From Favolaschia claudopus (lineage: Eukaryota > Basidiomycota > Agaricomycetes > Agaricales > Mycenaceae): a DNA stretch of 64,000 nucleotides. Shown here one piece after another: positions 11,901 through 22,892 of the stretch (position 1 is the first letter of the stretch; every line of letters begins with the position of its first letter). The position numbers and the translations under genes are program-made. The notes below the pieces were generated by a model, which worked only from the letters and a program-made list of their open reading frames with translations, made no database searches and had not been told where the DNA came from. The stretch lies in contig JAWWNJ010000083.1 of NCBI GenBank assembly GCA_037176885.1, forward strand, positions 1,111,792-1,175,791, read 5' to 3'.

Positions 11901-13305
11901 CCTTGTTTCTGCTGAATGCTTTGAGACATGGCAGGCGTTGTCGAAACTCGTTCCCCTCATTTGGCAGCCAGAGATTGAAGACATTGAACAATATCTGGTA
12001 ATTCCTCTCTAGTCTTTCCCCGAAAACCTTCTCAAGTGTTGACAGGCTCTTCTTACTAAGGAAATAGACAATTTTCTGGCATGCGCTGCGAAATGGACAA
12101 CCCGCTGGTTCAACAAACCGAAGTTTCACATTCTACTCCACTTGCCTGCACATATTCGCCGATTCGGTCCCGCTATTCTTTTTGCTACCGAGGCGTTCGA
12201 ATCATTCAACGCCGTCATCCGCGCGAAAAGTGTTCATTCTAATCGACACGCACCCTCAAGAGATATTGCGCACGCTTTTGCGCAGGGAAACCGCATCCGC
12301 CACCTCTTGAGTGGAGGCTTGTTCGTTCTCAACAGCACCACAGCAACAGCCGTCTCGGAGAATGAAGAAACATCGGCGCCTACAAAGTATACTTTCACGC
12401 GCGATGCGTCAGCGTGGAGACAGGTGGGGGATGGCCCCAAACGACTTGTCGCGGGTCGCAGCACGATCACCCATTACCTTGGACTGGACGGAAAGAAAAA
12501 AACAACACCAGGTATTTGATCCATGCTCTGAGGCAGAACTGTTCACCGATTTATTCTACTAGGACTTTGTGTCGCTGGCAAGTCTCCACCGCGTCCTGTT
12601 GTAGAAACTCTGACCGGCACGCACATTCCGTCCTGGTCAACCAAACCTGGAAGGTTCAAAACCAACAAAATTGTCTACGCAGTCAACGGCGATCCGTGCG
12701 AACCACAAGACTTTGTGATTGCGCGCGAGCCAGATGGACATGGGAAGACTTTCGTAGGCCGTATGGAGGAGATCATTCAAAAAGTCGGATCCACCGCTGA
12801 CCATAGCTCTGAACCCGACGGGGTACTGTTGCGAAGGGCTGTTGTCGACGGTGTACGCGCGCGGTATGGTATGCCCTCTGTCATTTTGCGGGAAGAGTGG
12901 ACTTTGCATAGTGCCCAGGTAACAGTCAATCCTTATCCGAACGTAGTACTGTCTAATCTTGCTCAGGATGTTTTGTGTGCTGTCAACGTCCAGCACAACT
13001 GCATGGATCACCGCTGCACTGTCGCCTCGACTGTCCCCATTTTTCAAGAACGCGCACGAACGAGTCAAACGGCCGCGCGTGTAGTGCATTCTCATCCGCA
13101 GGACGATGTGGTTTTGAATACCGCCCAGATGCGTGACGCCGTGCTCGTCCAGCCATATCGAGTGCACTCTACCGCCTTGGACGTCGACCGAGTCGTAACG
13201 GAGAGCGCTGCAAAGGAAGTCGACGCACGAAGGAAACGCGCCACGGCCGCTGCCAGCGCCACTATCGCCGCCCCTAGCTATCTTCCCCGGGAATTACGAT
13301 CGTAA
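9000..13305 (+). pseudogene. CACTA/Tnp2-like transposase, twelve exons, frameshifted and 3'-truncated
   Basis: Exons: 9000-9021, 9082-9564, 9627-9748, 9803-10036, 10086-10491, 10539-10836, 10881-11258, 11317-11581, 11636-11997, 12046-12511, 12563-12918 and 12967-13273. Introns are 44-62 bp, and the joins keep frame. The N terminus has a zinc-finger-like segment (CAICKDG then RRRHEQTESH). The central region carries motifs of a basidiomycete transposase family I recognise: DILMHLPRSVFSQKQLD, YCDDTSGN, LGDNPMQSEFACH and GKLFCRACW (CxxC), reminiscent of Tnp2/Transposase_21; the aspartates at YCDD and GDN are candidate catalytic residues. It should act in the nucleus on its own ends. Between about 11041 and 11090 the coding frame shifts with no usable intron. 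At 13274 an unrelated element's head interrupts the C terminus and supplies the last ten residues and stop at 13303-13305. Probably inactive. Confidence 0.8.
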
Positions 13306-13460
13306 TTCCGTGAAAAGGGGACTGAAAACGGTAGAATTACGTGCGCAACCCCTAGCGTGGGAAGGAATTCAGTGCGCATCAATTTTGATGGTGAAAAACT
13401 CACTCAAATCGACGGAATTCAGTGCGACACCAGGAATTCAGTGCGCAGTCTCTCAGCCCT
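13274..13460 (+). repeat. E1 head: palindrome plus four iterons
   Basis: CTAGCTATCTT starts at 13274. A perfect 20-bp palindrome, GGAATTACGATCGTAATTCC, is at 13290-13309. Iterons start at 13333 (GAATTACGTGCGC), 13364, 13414 and 13433 (GGAATTCAGTGCG), i.e. 43 bp from palindrome start to iteron 1, then steps of 31, 50 and 19 bp. Confidence 0.85.
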
Positions 13461-13926
13461 CCGACAGCAGGAAAATGAAAAGGAACACCCTACAAAAATC
13501 TTAACACCAACTCGAAAGTGCAAAAGGATTCTTATAGACGGCCCCCAGTCCTTATAATAAATGCGATAAAATATTCAAATATGAAGCCTCTCTCAAACGC
13601 AAACGAATAAACCAGGAAAATTATAAGCACCTGAAGCTCCCTATCAGAAATCAGAAAAATCTTATAACATCCTGCGAGTGGCTATAAGAAACACTTTCCC
13701 ACAGTTGTCAAAAAAAATAGTGAGGACACAAAAGCTTCCAAATGGCCTAGAAAACACTTCTGTCTCTTCAGAAATGCCCCAATTCCTCTTGTTCAAGAGC
13801 TATAAGGGAAAGACTTGAGGGGGTCAGTGCACTTCCAAATGAGGTAATTGATAGCTGTCAGAATCGATTCCCATGACTCCATGACAGTGGGAATGACAGT
13901 AGGAATGGTGACATAATCCTCACAGG

Positions 13927-13935
13927 TATATAAAG
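13927..13935 (+). promoter_or_regulatory. TATA box of the E1 helicase gene
   Basis: TATATAAAG lies in a leader block conserved with the second copy (51087-51095) and 622 bp before the inferred ATG at 14557. A start site near 13960 would leave a long 5' leader. Assignment rests on sequence, orientation and conservation between copies. Confidence 0.6.
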
Positions 13936-14151
13936 CCCCCAACCACATAATATTGGATTTCTTTTAACACCCCACTATCCATTTTGCGACTCAACCTGCT
14001 TATCTAAGCATCCCACTTGCTTACCTAAGCTTCCCTCTGCCCTCCAACACTGCCTCATCTCATAATCAATACTTATAAAGGTCTGTCCTGCCTTATATTA
14101 GATTCTACAGCCTTTTACTCAACCACACCAGCAAACTAGGCCCTTAATTCA

Positions 14152-14375
14152 TTCTTTTAAGGAGCCATCTCAGCTTATAAGAAACACTCAACCCTCTTTT
14201 GGTCAGTATCATTCTTAATATAAGGACCCTTCCTAGCTTATAAGATTTCTGCAGTCCTCAAATTTGCCTAGCATCCACAGTTCTTTTAAGGAATCCTCCC
14301 ACCTTATAAGAGACACTCAACCCTCTTTTCTGGTCAGTATGATTATTCTTTTAAGGTCCTTTCATGGCTTATAAG
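14152..14375 (+). repeat. Tandem repeats in the transcribed leader of E1
   Basis: TTCTTTTAAGG begins at 14152, 14281 and about 14345. Each is followed by a CTTATAAG site, and the first two also by ACACTCAACCCTCTTTT and GGTCAGTAT words. The equivalent block of the second copy is at about 51313-51545. It lies between the TATA box and the start codon, so it is probably leader or intron sequence. Confidence 0.6.
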
Positions 14376-14556
14376 TTTTTTCTCCAACCAGATTGAATTC
14401 CTTTCAAGTTGCTTACTCCCTTCCCCTCCAAAAATTGGTGTTGAAACTGTTGCTAGAGTTTGATTATAAGCCATACACTACTCTAATAATTGATTCTACA
14501 ACACTGTGGGTTGCCTGATACTTATTACTGCCCTGAGCTCACTATAATGAATACAG

Positions 14557-16541
14557 ATGCCTCAACCAGTGAGCTCAAACATTGTTTCTCCAACTATCTC
14601 CTTACCTAGACTCAGGTGCTATCAAAGAGGATTCAACTCAATCATCGTGGCGACCTTATAACTACCCCTCTGCTTCATGCTGTTAATGTTGCAGTCAATA
14701 CTGAACTCATGCTCTACATTTGTCTCCCCTGCAAGACCGCACACACCCGTTCAACTGATATGAGGGTTGGAATCCTGGGCCACCTCATGAAGAAACACGG
14801 AGGGTGTGACACCGGTTGCAGAGATGAAATTATGAACGAGACTCACGGATACAGCATTAACTTGACATTCAATCTCACACCCACAGTGGAATCACGACCC
14901 GCATATAGTGGTCTCAAAATCGTCGAGAACCAAGCAGGATGCACCCACTGCCCTTATTCAGCTGTTCAGAAGATGGTCACCAAACACCAACGGGACGAGC
15001 ACAATGATCACCGAGGAATCACGATTCAAAACCTTCATACCCAAATGCTGAATCCTGGCATGACAACTGGGAAAGCATGCATCAGAGTCCTTCCTTTTCC
15101 ATCTGAAGCTATTACACGCTCCCCCATACCTACCCAAGTGTTGTCGAGCACAGCTCCAACTTCGACTCCATCCAATCCACTCGAACTTGGCCCAGACACC
15201 GAGCAGACTGTCTCTGTTCACCAGCCAGGAACCAAACTATACTCTGACTTCCTCGCATTCAAAAGTTCGGACTTTCAGCCAGAGGCAGAGACAGACCACC
15301 GTCTCATCAGCCCTTGGCTCAAACGCACACACTGGATGCGCCTGATCGAATCCCATCTCGATCATCTGGATGAGCTTTGCAATTTCGCAAAGTTTCCCGG
15401 GGAAGAGGAATTTCCAGAGTTGAAGACAATTGTGGTGACGTATTTCACTGCTGCAACTCAGTTGGTTGACCTGACACATGGGGCTGTACTGGAACGTCTA
15501 AATACCGCAGACCCAGACAAAGAGTAAGCCGCTTTCTTATAGTCAGTCCTTTGGCCTTATAATAATTATGCAGTGGAATTACCAACAAACCTTTACATGC
15601 ACACAAACCCGGTGACGCAACCTTCAATAAATATGTCCAGATTGTGATTCGACTTCTCGGAACATTCATTCGCGAATCAAAGCATTACACCCTTCCCTTC
15701 ACCCCTTCCTGTGAAAGCTCTCGAGCTGCGTTTGTCCACGCTCTCAACAACGGCTCGGACAGTGACCGAGACGAATCACTTCACAATTTTCTGCTCTCTG
15801 TGTGGGCTACAACTTGGCAAGCAACTCATGAGGAGCGGGACTGTGATCCCACCCTCTGCTTCCTTGGGTTGTATGCGTTACAGCCGACTGGTGAATTTCT
15901 GGGTCCAAAACAGATGACGAGTCCCATAGCCCACTTGTCATGGGCAATTCGATTGGTTATTTTGCGCCAGATACATCAGCTGTGTGCCAGCGGTGTCTGC
16001 AAGGATCATCTGGACGCCTTCAACCAAGTCGCAGAATACATCACGGAGCACAACATCAACACCTTCAGCTCCCTCCGCTCCCTACAGCACTATGCTACCG
16101 CCGTCACAATGAGCACAATGCCACTTCCAAGTATTGTGTTCCTTGATCGCGAGGCCTGGACAGCCATGTATTTCAAAGGCCAACACTTCAGCTTGGAGAA
16201 GCTTCGAAAAATTCTGGCTGCTCTCGAGGTGGAGATTATGAGACTTTGGACCGAGAAGGTGATGCTCGGGCTCAATCTCCGTGTTGATTACACCAATCTT
16301 GTCGACAACCTTCAAAACCAGAAGCCCGGATACTCGTTTATTCAGGAACCGACAAACCCGTTTGTGCAGCACAAAAATACGTTCCTACAAACATTGCTGG
16401 CGGATCCTGTCAAGGCTAGGGAGTTTGTCTTCAAGGCTGCTGGCGTTGAGGACGAGCAGATCGACATGACTCGATGCCGTGGATACATGACAGATGTCGG
16501 CCAGTTCGAGGGGTTACTCATGCTCTATGTTGAGCTCACTC
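14557..16541 (+). pseudogene. Zinc finger-tyrosine recombinase-RecQ gene, 5' part only (E1 copy)
   Basis: Exon 1 is 14557-14568 (MPQP), exon 2 is 14610-15523, and exon 3 starts at 15574 and is cut at 16541. Introns of 41 and 50 bp match the intact copy. The retained protein has two C2H2 fingers of the fungal OrsD/DUF3505 type (CLPC..HLMKKH and CTHCPYS..HQRDEH) and most of the helical recombinase N-domain. It stops at LLMLYVELTP, just before the box I arginine, so recombinase catalytic residues and the whole helicase are absent. Beyond 16541 the frame reads into E2 and ends at 16748-16750. Compared with the intact copy, the finger region (to about residue 175) differs at roughly 57 of 172 positions, but the rest of exon 2 at only about 8 of 128. 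Confidence 0.8.
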
Positions 16542-17896
16542 CTAGCTACGGTAACGGGGAATTGGGCACCCAATTCCTTCAAAAGGGTCCCAGAACGAGG
16601 GGAATTCGGGGCAACAACGACAGCGTGGGAGGGAATAGGGGGCAACTCCGAAAAATGCCTCCCAAATCCAGGGAATTCGGAGCAACAGCTGGAATAGGGA
16701 GCAACACGAACTCTGCCCGAATTTTGGGACAAGAAACAAACACACAATAAATATAGTCGAACACAGCACCCTATAAGAAATCAAAAAGGACAACAGAATC
16801 TTATAGTCACCAGCCAGGCCTTATAAGAATTGCGACTCACTGCCAAAAAAAATTATAAGCCAGAGCCAAGGCTTATAAGAAATGCAATTAAAATAGCCGA
16901 CTCTGAGGCCTTATAAGAAACCAGGAAAAATAGTGGAGACCAAAAGGGTGCCAAATAGCCTACAAATCAGCCTACTGTCACCGCAAACACCCAAACAGGT
17001 CTTGTTGACTTGCTATATTGACTTGAATGGAAATCGTACAGCTTGGACCGAAAGCTTGGTACGACAGTGAATTGGGCACCGATTGCCTTGGGTATAGGCC
17101 CGAATGGAAGCGTTTGACGAGGACTATAAGGGTATGTCATCAGCGATTGAGTCGCAGGTCACCTGACATCCACGACTGGGTGAAACACTGCGTTCGAGGC
17201 CGTACGCAATGCACAAGGCAACACCGAAACACGGATGTTAAGGTTTGGGACAACACCACAACACGGACGTTAAGGTTAGTGGTCCCACTCCCCCGACGGA
17301 ATTCACCAGAATATAAAATTTTTTCGGCAGCTTCGGAAAGGAAACCGCGGACCAAGCAATCCAGCAAGGCAGTGCACGGGTTAACAACGGAATCCAGCAA
17401 GACATTGGCGAACTAGCCACTCAAACCTCCCCGCCTTCGTAAAGGAAATCGCGGGGCACCAAGTGAACAGAAGGACGTACTCAGGTGTACAAGACGAAGG
17501 CCAACAGTACATCACCAAGTACAATAAGTAGCAGGGGGATCAAACCAGTCTGCCTAGAGAGCATCATCCCTTGTAACAACAGCAATGGGCACAGTCAGAG
17601 TGCTCTACCCACCAGTCCACTCAGACCCAGAATAGCAGGAGTCCGAGTCATACAACACGACCCCGTTCATCGACTCATCATCAGGCGGACTTGTGTCAGT
17701 ATACAGAGCATTATAGTGGGCAACATATTATTGAACGAGTCAATTGAACACGCTCTACCCACCAGACCCGTAGAACACCGCATCTGGCACCCACTCCGAT
17801 AATCACTTGCCAAGCCAACAGGAGGCTATAACGACAGGGAATTGCGTGCCAAAGGAAGACACAAACCGCTGGAATCAGGAGACGGATCCAGCAAGT
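16542..17896 (+). mobile_element. E2: non-autonomous element, class II left end
   Basis: The left end reads TAGCTACGGTAACGGGG, then GGAATTGGGCACCCAATTCC at 16558-16577, then A-type iterons beginning at 16601. The body from about 16740 matches B units (ATAAATATAGTCGAACACAG and onward), so E2 is an A-type head on a B-type body. It inserted in the recombinase coding region of E1. It contains the conserved GATTGCC..GTATAGGC block near 17085 and the GTTAAGGTT core near 17230-17420. I call no protein. Confidence 0.75.
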
Positions 17897-18124
17897 CTAG
17901 CTATCTTCCCCGGGAATGCAGGGCGGCATTCCGTGAAAAGGTCTCTGAATCTACTGGAATCCACGGCGTCGTTGGGATCGTGGGAAGGAATCCACGGCGC
18001 ATCAATGCAACAGGGTGTAAATTGGACCTCAAATCACCGGAATCCATGGCGTCGCAAGGAATCCACGGCGTCGTCTGTCAACCCTCTGCCAACAGGAAAA
18101 ATAAAAAGAACACCGTCAAACAAT
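17897..18124 (+). mobile_element. E3: head-only element fragment
   Basis: Only 228 bp remain: the left end, a hairpin with 7-bp arms (GGAATGC..GCATTCC from 17913), and iterons of type GGAATCCACGGCG at 17956, 17987, 18039 and 18058 (43, then 31, 52 and 19 bp). The tail was lost before E4. Confidence 0.75.
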
Positions 18125-19763
18125 CTAGCTATCTTACCCGGGAATTCAGGCCTGAATTCCGTGAAATAGGCCCCAAAACCAGTGGAATCCACACCACCTT
18201 TGGCAGCGTGGGAGGGAATCCATGCCACCTTTGTGAAAATACCCTCAGAATGGACGGAATCCACACCACCTACTGGAATCCACGCCACCTGCCGAAATCC
18301 ACCCAAAATCTGAGAGCCAACTCGAAAATGTGAACAGAAACTTATAGACGACCTCAAGGCCTTATAAGAATTGCGATTCACTGCCAGAAAAAAATTATAA
18401 GCCAGAGCCAAGGCTTATAAGAAATGCGATTGAACAGCCGACTCAAGCCATTGGGAAAAATTGGTGGAAACCAAAAGGGTGTCAAATAGCCTGGGAATCA
18501 CTCTAGGGTCACCGCAAACACCCGAACAGGTCCCGTTGACGTGCTATATTGAGTTGAGTGGAAAACGTAAAGCTTGGAGCGAAACCTGAATACGACGGTC
18601 AATTGAGCACCGATTGCCTTGGGTATAGGCCCGAATCGGAGCGTTTGACGAGGACTATAAGATGATGTCATCAGCGATCGAGTCGCAGGTCACCTGACAT
18701 TTACGACTCGGTCAAACACTGCATTCGAAGCCATACGGAATACACAAGGCAACCCCCAAGCACAGACGTTAAGGTTTGGGACAACTCCACAACACGGACG
18801 TTAAGGTTAGTGGTCCCACTCCCCCGACGGAATCCACCAGAATATAAAATTTTTTCGGCAGCTTCGGAAAGGAAACCGCGGACCAAGCAATTCCAGCAGG
18901 GCAATGCACGGGTTAGCAACGGAAACCAGCAAGACATTGGCGAGCTAGCCACTCAGACCTCCCCGCTATCGTAAAGGAAATCGCGGTTGACCGAGTCATC
19001 GGAAGCACGTATTCAAGTGTACAAGGCAATGGTCAACAATATATCACCAAGTACAATAGCAGGCGATCAACCCAGTCTGCCTAGTGAGTAGCATCCCTTG
19101 CAACAACAGCAACTGTCCCCGCCGTTTTCATCTACTTCTCCCGGAGGCGTGCCAAATGGACCCTCGACATCAAGAAGTAAGATAGCAGCAGGCAATCAAC
19201 CCAGTCTGACCCTGTCGAACACATTCGGAGTGCTCTACCCACCAGGCCAATCTGAAACAAAGCAGCAACCGCTTGCCTTGCAGTTTTGATTTCTACAAAA
19301 CGACCCCGCACCAAGCCAGCTGGGATCCCCGCAACTACATCCGTCTGAGCAGCTATAAGGAACAGAGATGCCTCATAGCGGGCACAACTACTGGCCTTCC
19401 AGGACTGCGTTTGAGTCTCCAATAGCGAGCAGACTCTCCTGATCGGAAATAGTACTCAAGTCAGACACAGCATACTGGACTCAATGAGCCACTCATTGCC
19501 TTGTGTATAGGCTCGAAACAAAGCATTTGACCGGGACTATAAGGCTATATGCTTGGCGGGAAAATCCGATTGCATTGAGGCACTCAAGTAGGGTACCAAC
19601 TTGAGTATCGCCTTCGAACGCAAGTCGGTCGTATGGATTGAATGCATCTGGGTAATCTCAATGACCTGCACTCAAAGCCAAGCATTACAAGGCCCTGATA
19701 TCCTGGCAAGGTTTAGACACGTCGACTTCAGACTGCTGGAATCCAGAGGGATATCCAGAAAGA
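18125..19763 (+). mobile_element. E4: non-autonomous element
   Basis: The perfect palindrome GGAATTCAGGCCTGAATTCC is at 18141-18160. Iterons of type GGAATCCACRCCACC start at 18184, 18215, 18256 and 18275. The body holds TTATAAG sites, a GATTGCC..GTATAGGC block near 18610 (and a weaker one near 19495), and the GTTAAGGTT core near 18765-18960. No gene seen. Confidence 0.75.
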
Positions 19764-20563
19764 CTAGCTATCTTACCCCGGAATTGAGCGCTCAATTCCG
19801 TGCAACAGGTCTCCGAATCCATGGGAATCCACTGCCAGACTTTGAAACTGCCCACTCAATTGAGCGGAATCCACTGCCACCTTGTGAAAACCTCCTCAAA
19901 CTCAGTGGAATCCACTGCCACCCTGTGAAAAGCCGCCTCAACTGGGTGGAATCCACTGCCACCCTGGAATCCACTGCCAACAACAAATTGAAGACACTTC
20001 TTATAGCCAAAGGCAAAGCGTTATAATAAGCACAACTCAAAGGAAACCCTCTCAGTGAACCCAAGTGCCCAAACAAATTATTATAATGGCAGATGAGCCC
20101 TTATAATAAATGCCAGCTAAAATCATCATTATAGTCACCGGTTCGACGGTGCAGAAAAATATTGTTGGAACCAAATATGTCCCAAACGGCTTACAAACCA
20201 TGGTAGTGTCACCGCGAATGCCCTGACAGGTCTCGTTGACTTGCTATATGGCCTCGAACGGAAACCGTAGGGCGAAAACCGAAACTCTGGTAGCACACTC
20301 AATTCTCTACCGATTGCCTTGGGTATAGGCTCGAATTGAAGCGTTTGAATAGCGCTACAAGGGCTAGTAGTGATCGGTTGAATCGAACGTCACAAAGATA
20401 CTCAGGTATTCACGTGTCTTGAATATATTCGGTGATTTACTTGAACAGACGAGTACACTGCATCAATTGAATATGTCTCACTCATAGGCCTTCAAAACCA
20501 AGCATTATACAGTCCTGGTATCCTGGCAAGGTTTAGGCATATCGACTTCAGACAGTACAGACA
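19764..20563 (+). mobile_element. E5: non-autonomous element, five iterons
   Basis: The palindrome core GGAATTGAGCGCTCAATTCC starts at 19780 and extends one base on each side. Iterons GGAATCCACTGCC start at 19824, 19866, 19907, 19948 and 19966. It lacks the 31-bp first step but keeps 41-42-bp steps and a final 18-bp step. Body as in E4, shorter. Confidence 0.75.
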
Positions 20564-21473
20564 CTAGCTATCTTCCCCGGGAATGCAGGGCGGCATTCCG
20601 TGAAATGGTCTCTGAATCTACTGGAATCCACGGCGTCGTTGGGATCGTGGGAAGGAATCCACGGCGCATCAATGCAACAGGGTGTAAATTGGACCTCAAA
20701 TCACCGGAATCCATGGCGTCGCAAGGAATCCACGGCGTCGTCTGTCAACCCTCTGCCAACAGGAAAAATAATAAGAACACCGTCAAACAATCTCAGCACC
20801 AACTCGAAAGTGCACAAAGAATCTTATAGACGAGCCCAAGCCCTTATATTAAACGCGAAAAAATTATAACCAAGTGCGAGCCCTTATAATTAATGCCAAT
20901 TAAAATCGTTATTATAGTCGACCGTACAGCACTATATTAACGCTGCCAAAAAATATTGTGGGAACTAAAGATGTCCGAAATGGGCTACAAACCATGGTAG
21001 TGTCACCACGAATGGCCTGACAGGTCTCATTGACTTGCTACATGGCTTCGAACACAAACCGTAGGGCGAAAACCGAAACTCTGATAGCACAGTCAATTGT
21101 GTGCCGATTGCCTTGGGTATAGGCTCGAATTAAAGCGTTTGAATAGAGCTACAAGGGTCTGCCATGATCAGCCTTATCGAACAGCATCAAGGGACTCAAG
21201 TACTGGGACGCGTTGAATATATACGGTCATTTGCGTGCAGAGACAAGTGCACTGCATCAATTGAATACGTCTCACTGATAGACCTTCAAAACCACGCATT
21301 ATAGGTCTCTGGTGTCCTGGCAAGGTTTAGGCATAGCGACTTCAGACAGTACAGACACTGCGTAAACAATACAAGCACCGAACACGCCAATCGAAGCTAT
21401 ATGGCAGACACAAGTGTACTGCATCAATTGCATACATCTCACTGATAGGTGTTCAGAACGAAGCATTACAGGT
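20564..21473 (+). mobile_element. E6: non-autonomous element with an E3-type head
   Basis: Hairpin arms and iterons match E3 (iterons at 20623, 20654, 20706 and 20725). The body differs from E4 and includes TTATAAG sites and the GATTGCC..GTATAGGC block near 21108. It ends where a class II left end (TAGCTACGGTAAC) begins. Confidence 0.75.
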
Positions 21474-21508
21474 CTAGCTACGGTAACGGGGAATTGGGCA
21501 CCCAATTC
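21474..21508 (+). mobile_element. E7: 35-bp remnant of a class II head
   Basis: Only the left end and GGAATTGGG..CCCAATTC hairpin survive; A1 starts immediately after. It shows that even a few dozen bases of head can be all that remains of an element. Confidence 0.65.
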
Positions 21509-22892
21509 CTAGCTATCTTACCCGGGAATTGGGCACCCAATTCCTTCAAAAGGGTCCCAAACCGAGGGGAATTCGGGGCAACAACGACAGCGTGGGAGGG
21601 AATAGGGGGCAACTCCGAAAAAATGCCCCCAAATCGAGGGAATTCGGAGCAACAGCTGGAATAGGGAGCAACACGAACTCTGCCAGAATTTTCGGACAAG
21701 AAACAAATGCGCTCAACTCTTATAGCCCCAAGCAAGGCCTTATAATAAATGCAACTTGAAGGAAACCCTCTCAGCCGACGCAATTGCCCAAACGAATTAT
21801 TATAACGACTCACCAGCCCTTATAATAAATGCCAGCTGAAATCATTATTATAGTCACCGGTTGGACAGTGCGGAAAATATTGCTGGAACCAAATATGTCC
21901 CAAATGGCCTACAAACCATGGTAGTGTCACCGCGAATGGCATGACAGGTCTCGTTGACTTGGTATATGGCCTCGAACGGAAATCGTAGGTCGAAAACCGA
22001 AACTCTGATAGCACAGTCAATTGTGCACCGATTGCCTCGGGTATAGGCTCGAATTGAAGCGTTTGAACAGAGCTACAAGGCTATACTGCCCGCAATTGCA
22101 TTGAGCTAAGTCAAGGTACTCAGGTATTGGGACGCGTTGAATATATACGATCATTTGCGTGCAGAGACAAGTGCACTGCATCAATTGAATACGTCTCACT
22201 GACAGGGCTTCAAAACCACGGATCACAGGTCTCTGGTGTCCTGGCAAGGTTTAGGGATATCGACTTCAACCGGTAGAGACACTGCGTAAACCCAAACACG
22301 CCTATCGAAGCTATACGGAATCCAGCAAGGCACCACCAGAGCAGAGACGTTAAGGTTGGCGACAACCCAACAGCACGGACGTTAAGGTTAGCGACCCCAC
22401 TCCCCCGATGGAATCCACCAAAATCCAAAATTTTTTCGGCAGCTTCGGAAAGGAAATCGAAGAGCACACAATCCAGCAAGGCAGTGTACGGGTTAACAAC
22501 GGAAAGCAGCAAGACATTGGCGAGCTAGCCACTCATAGCTCCCCGCTATCGTAAAGGAAACCAAGGTCTACGGAGTGAAAGGAAGAGACGTATTCAAGTA
22601 GGGACCAACCATTATAAGGCCAGATAGCACAGAGACTCAATACAAGGCTTCAAGGGTCATCACACTGAACAGAAGGACATATTCAAAGGCTAAGCAACCA
22701 TTATAAGGCCAGAACAGTACCCAGTACAACCAGAGCCTTATAGTGTTCAATTGAGTCAATACAATACAAGGCTGTGTTGGACCAGCCAAGTGAACACCGT
22801 TGAGCCCATGTATCAACAGCCAGAGTCAATGCCTTGTAATGGTGCAAAGTCTTGGTGATATAGCTTGGAATGCTGAGGGGAATCCAGAAAGA
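21509..22892 (+). repeat. Array unit A1
   Basis: Reference A unit. Hairpin GGAATTGGGCACCCAATTCC at 21525-21544; iterons of type GGAATTCGGGGCAA at 21568, 21599, 21639 and 21658. TTATAA-type sites at about 21720-21855, GATTGCC..GTATAGGC block near 22030, and GTTAAGGTT core near 22340-22535. Confidence 0.85.

Larger units (their letters stand above)
13274..16541 (+). mobile_element. E1: large subtelomeric element, head intact, tail lost
   Basis: The left end is exact because it interrupts the transposase coding sequence. The element has a class I head, a long non-coding leader with a TATA box, and the first three exons of the zinc-finger/recombinase/helicase gene. It breaks inside that gene at 16541, where E2 begins. 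The missing 3' part (the sequence after VELTP) is not found downstream on this chromosome; it occurs only in the second copy at 53725. From about 13700 the leader matches the copy at 50860-51738 closely. Confidence 0.8.

Noticed and set aside
13333..13450. Short direct repeats at regular spacing resembling a CRISPR array
   Set aside because: The host is a eukaryote, repeats are only about 13-15 bp, intervals alternate in fixed unequal lengths, and no cas genes exist.
22210..22532. Minus-strand open frames across the core block in A units and near 49634-50328
   Set aside because: They are antisense to the GTTAAGGTT core, differ in start and length between related copies, and show no motif.
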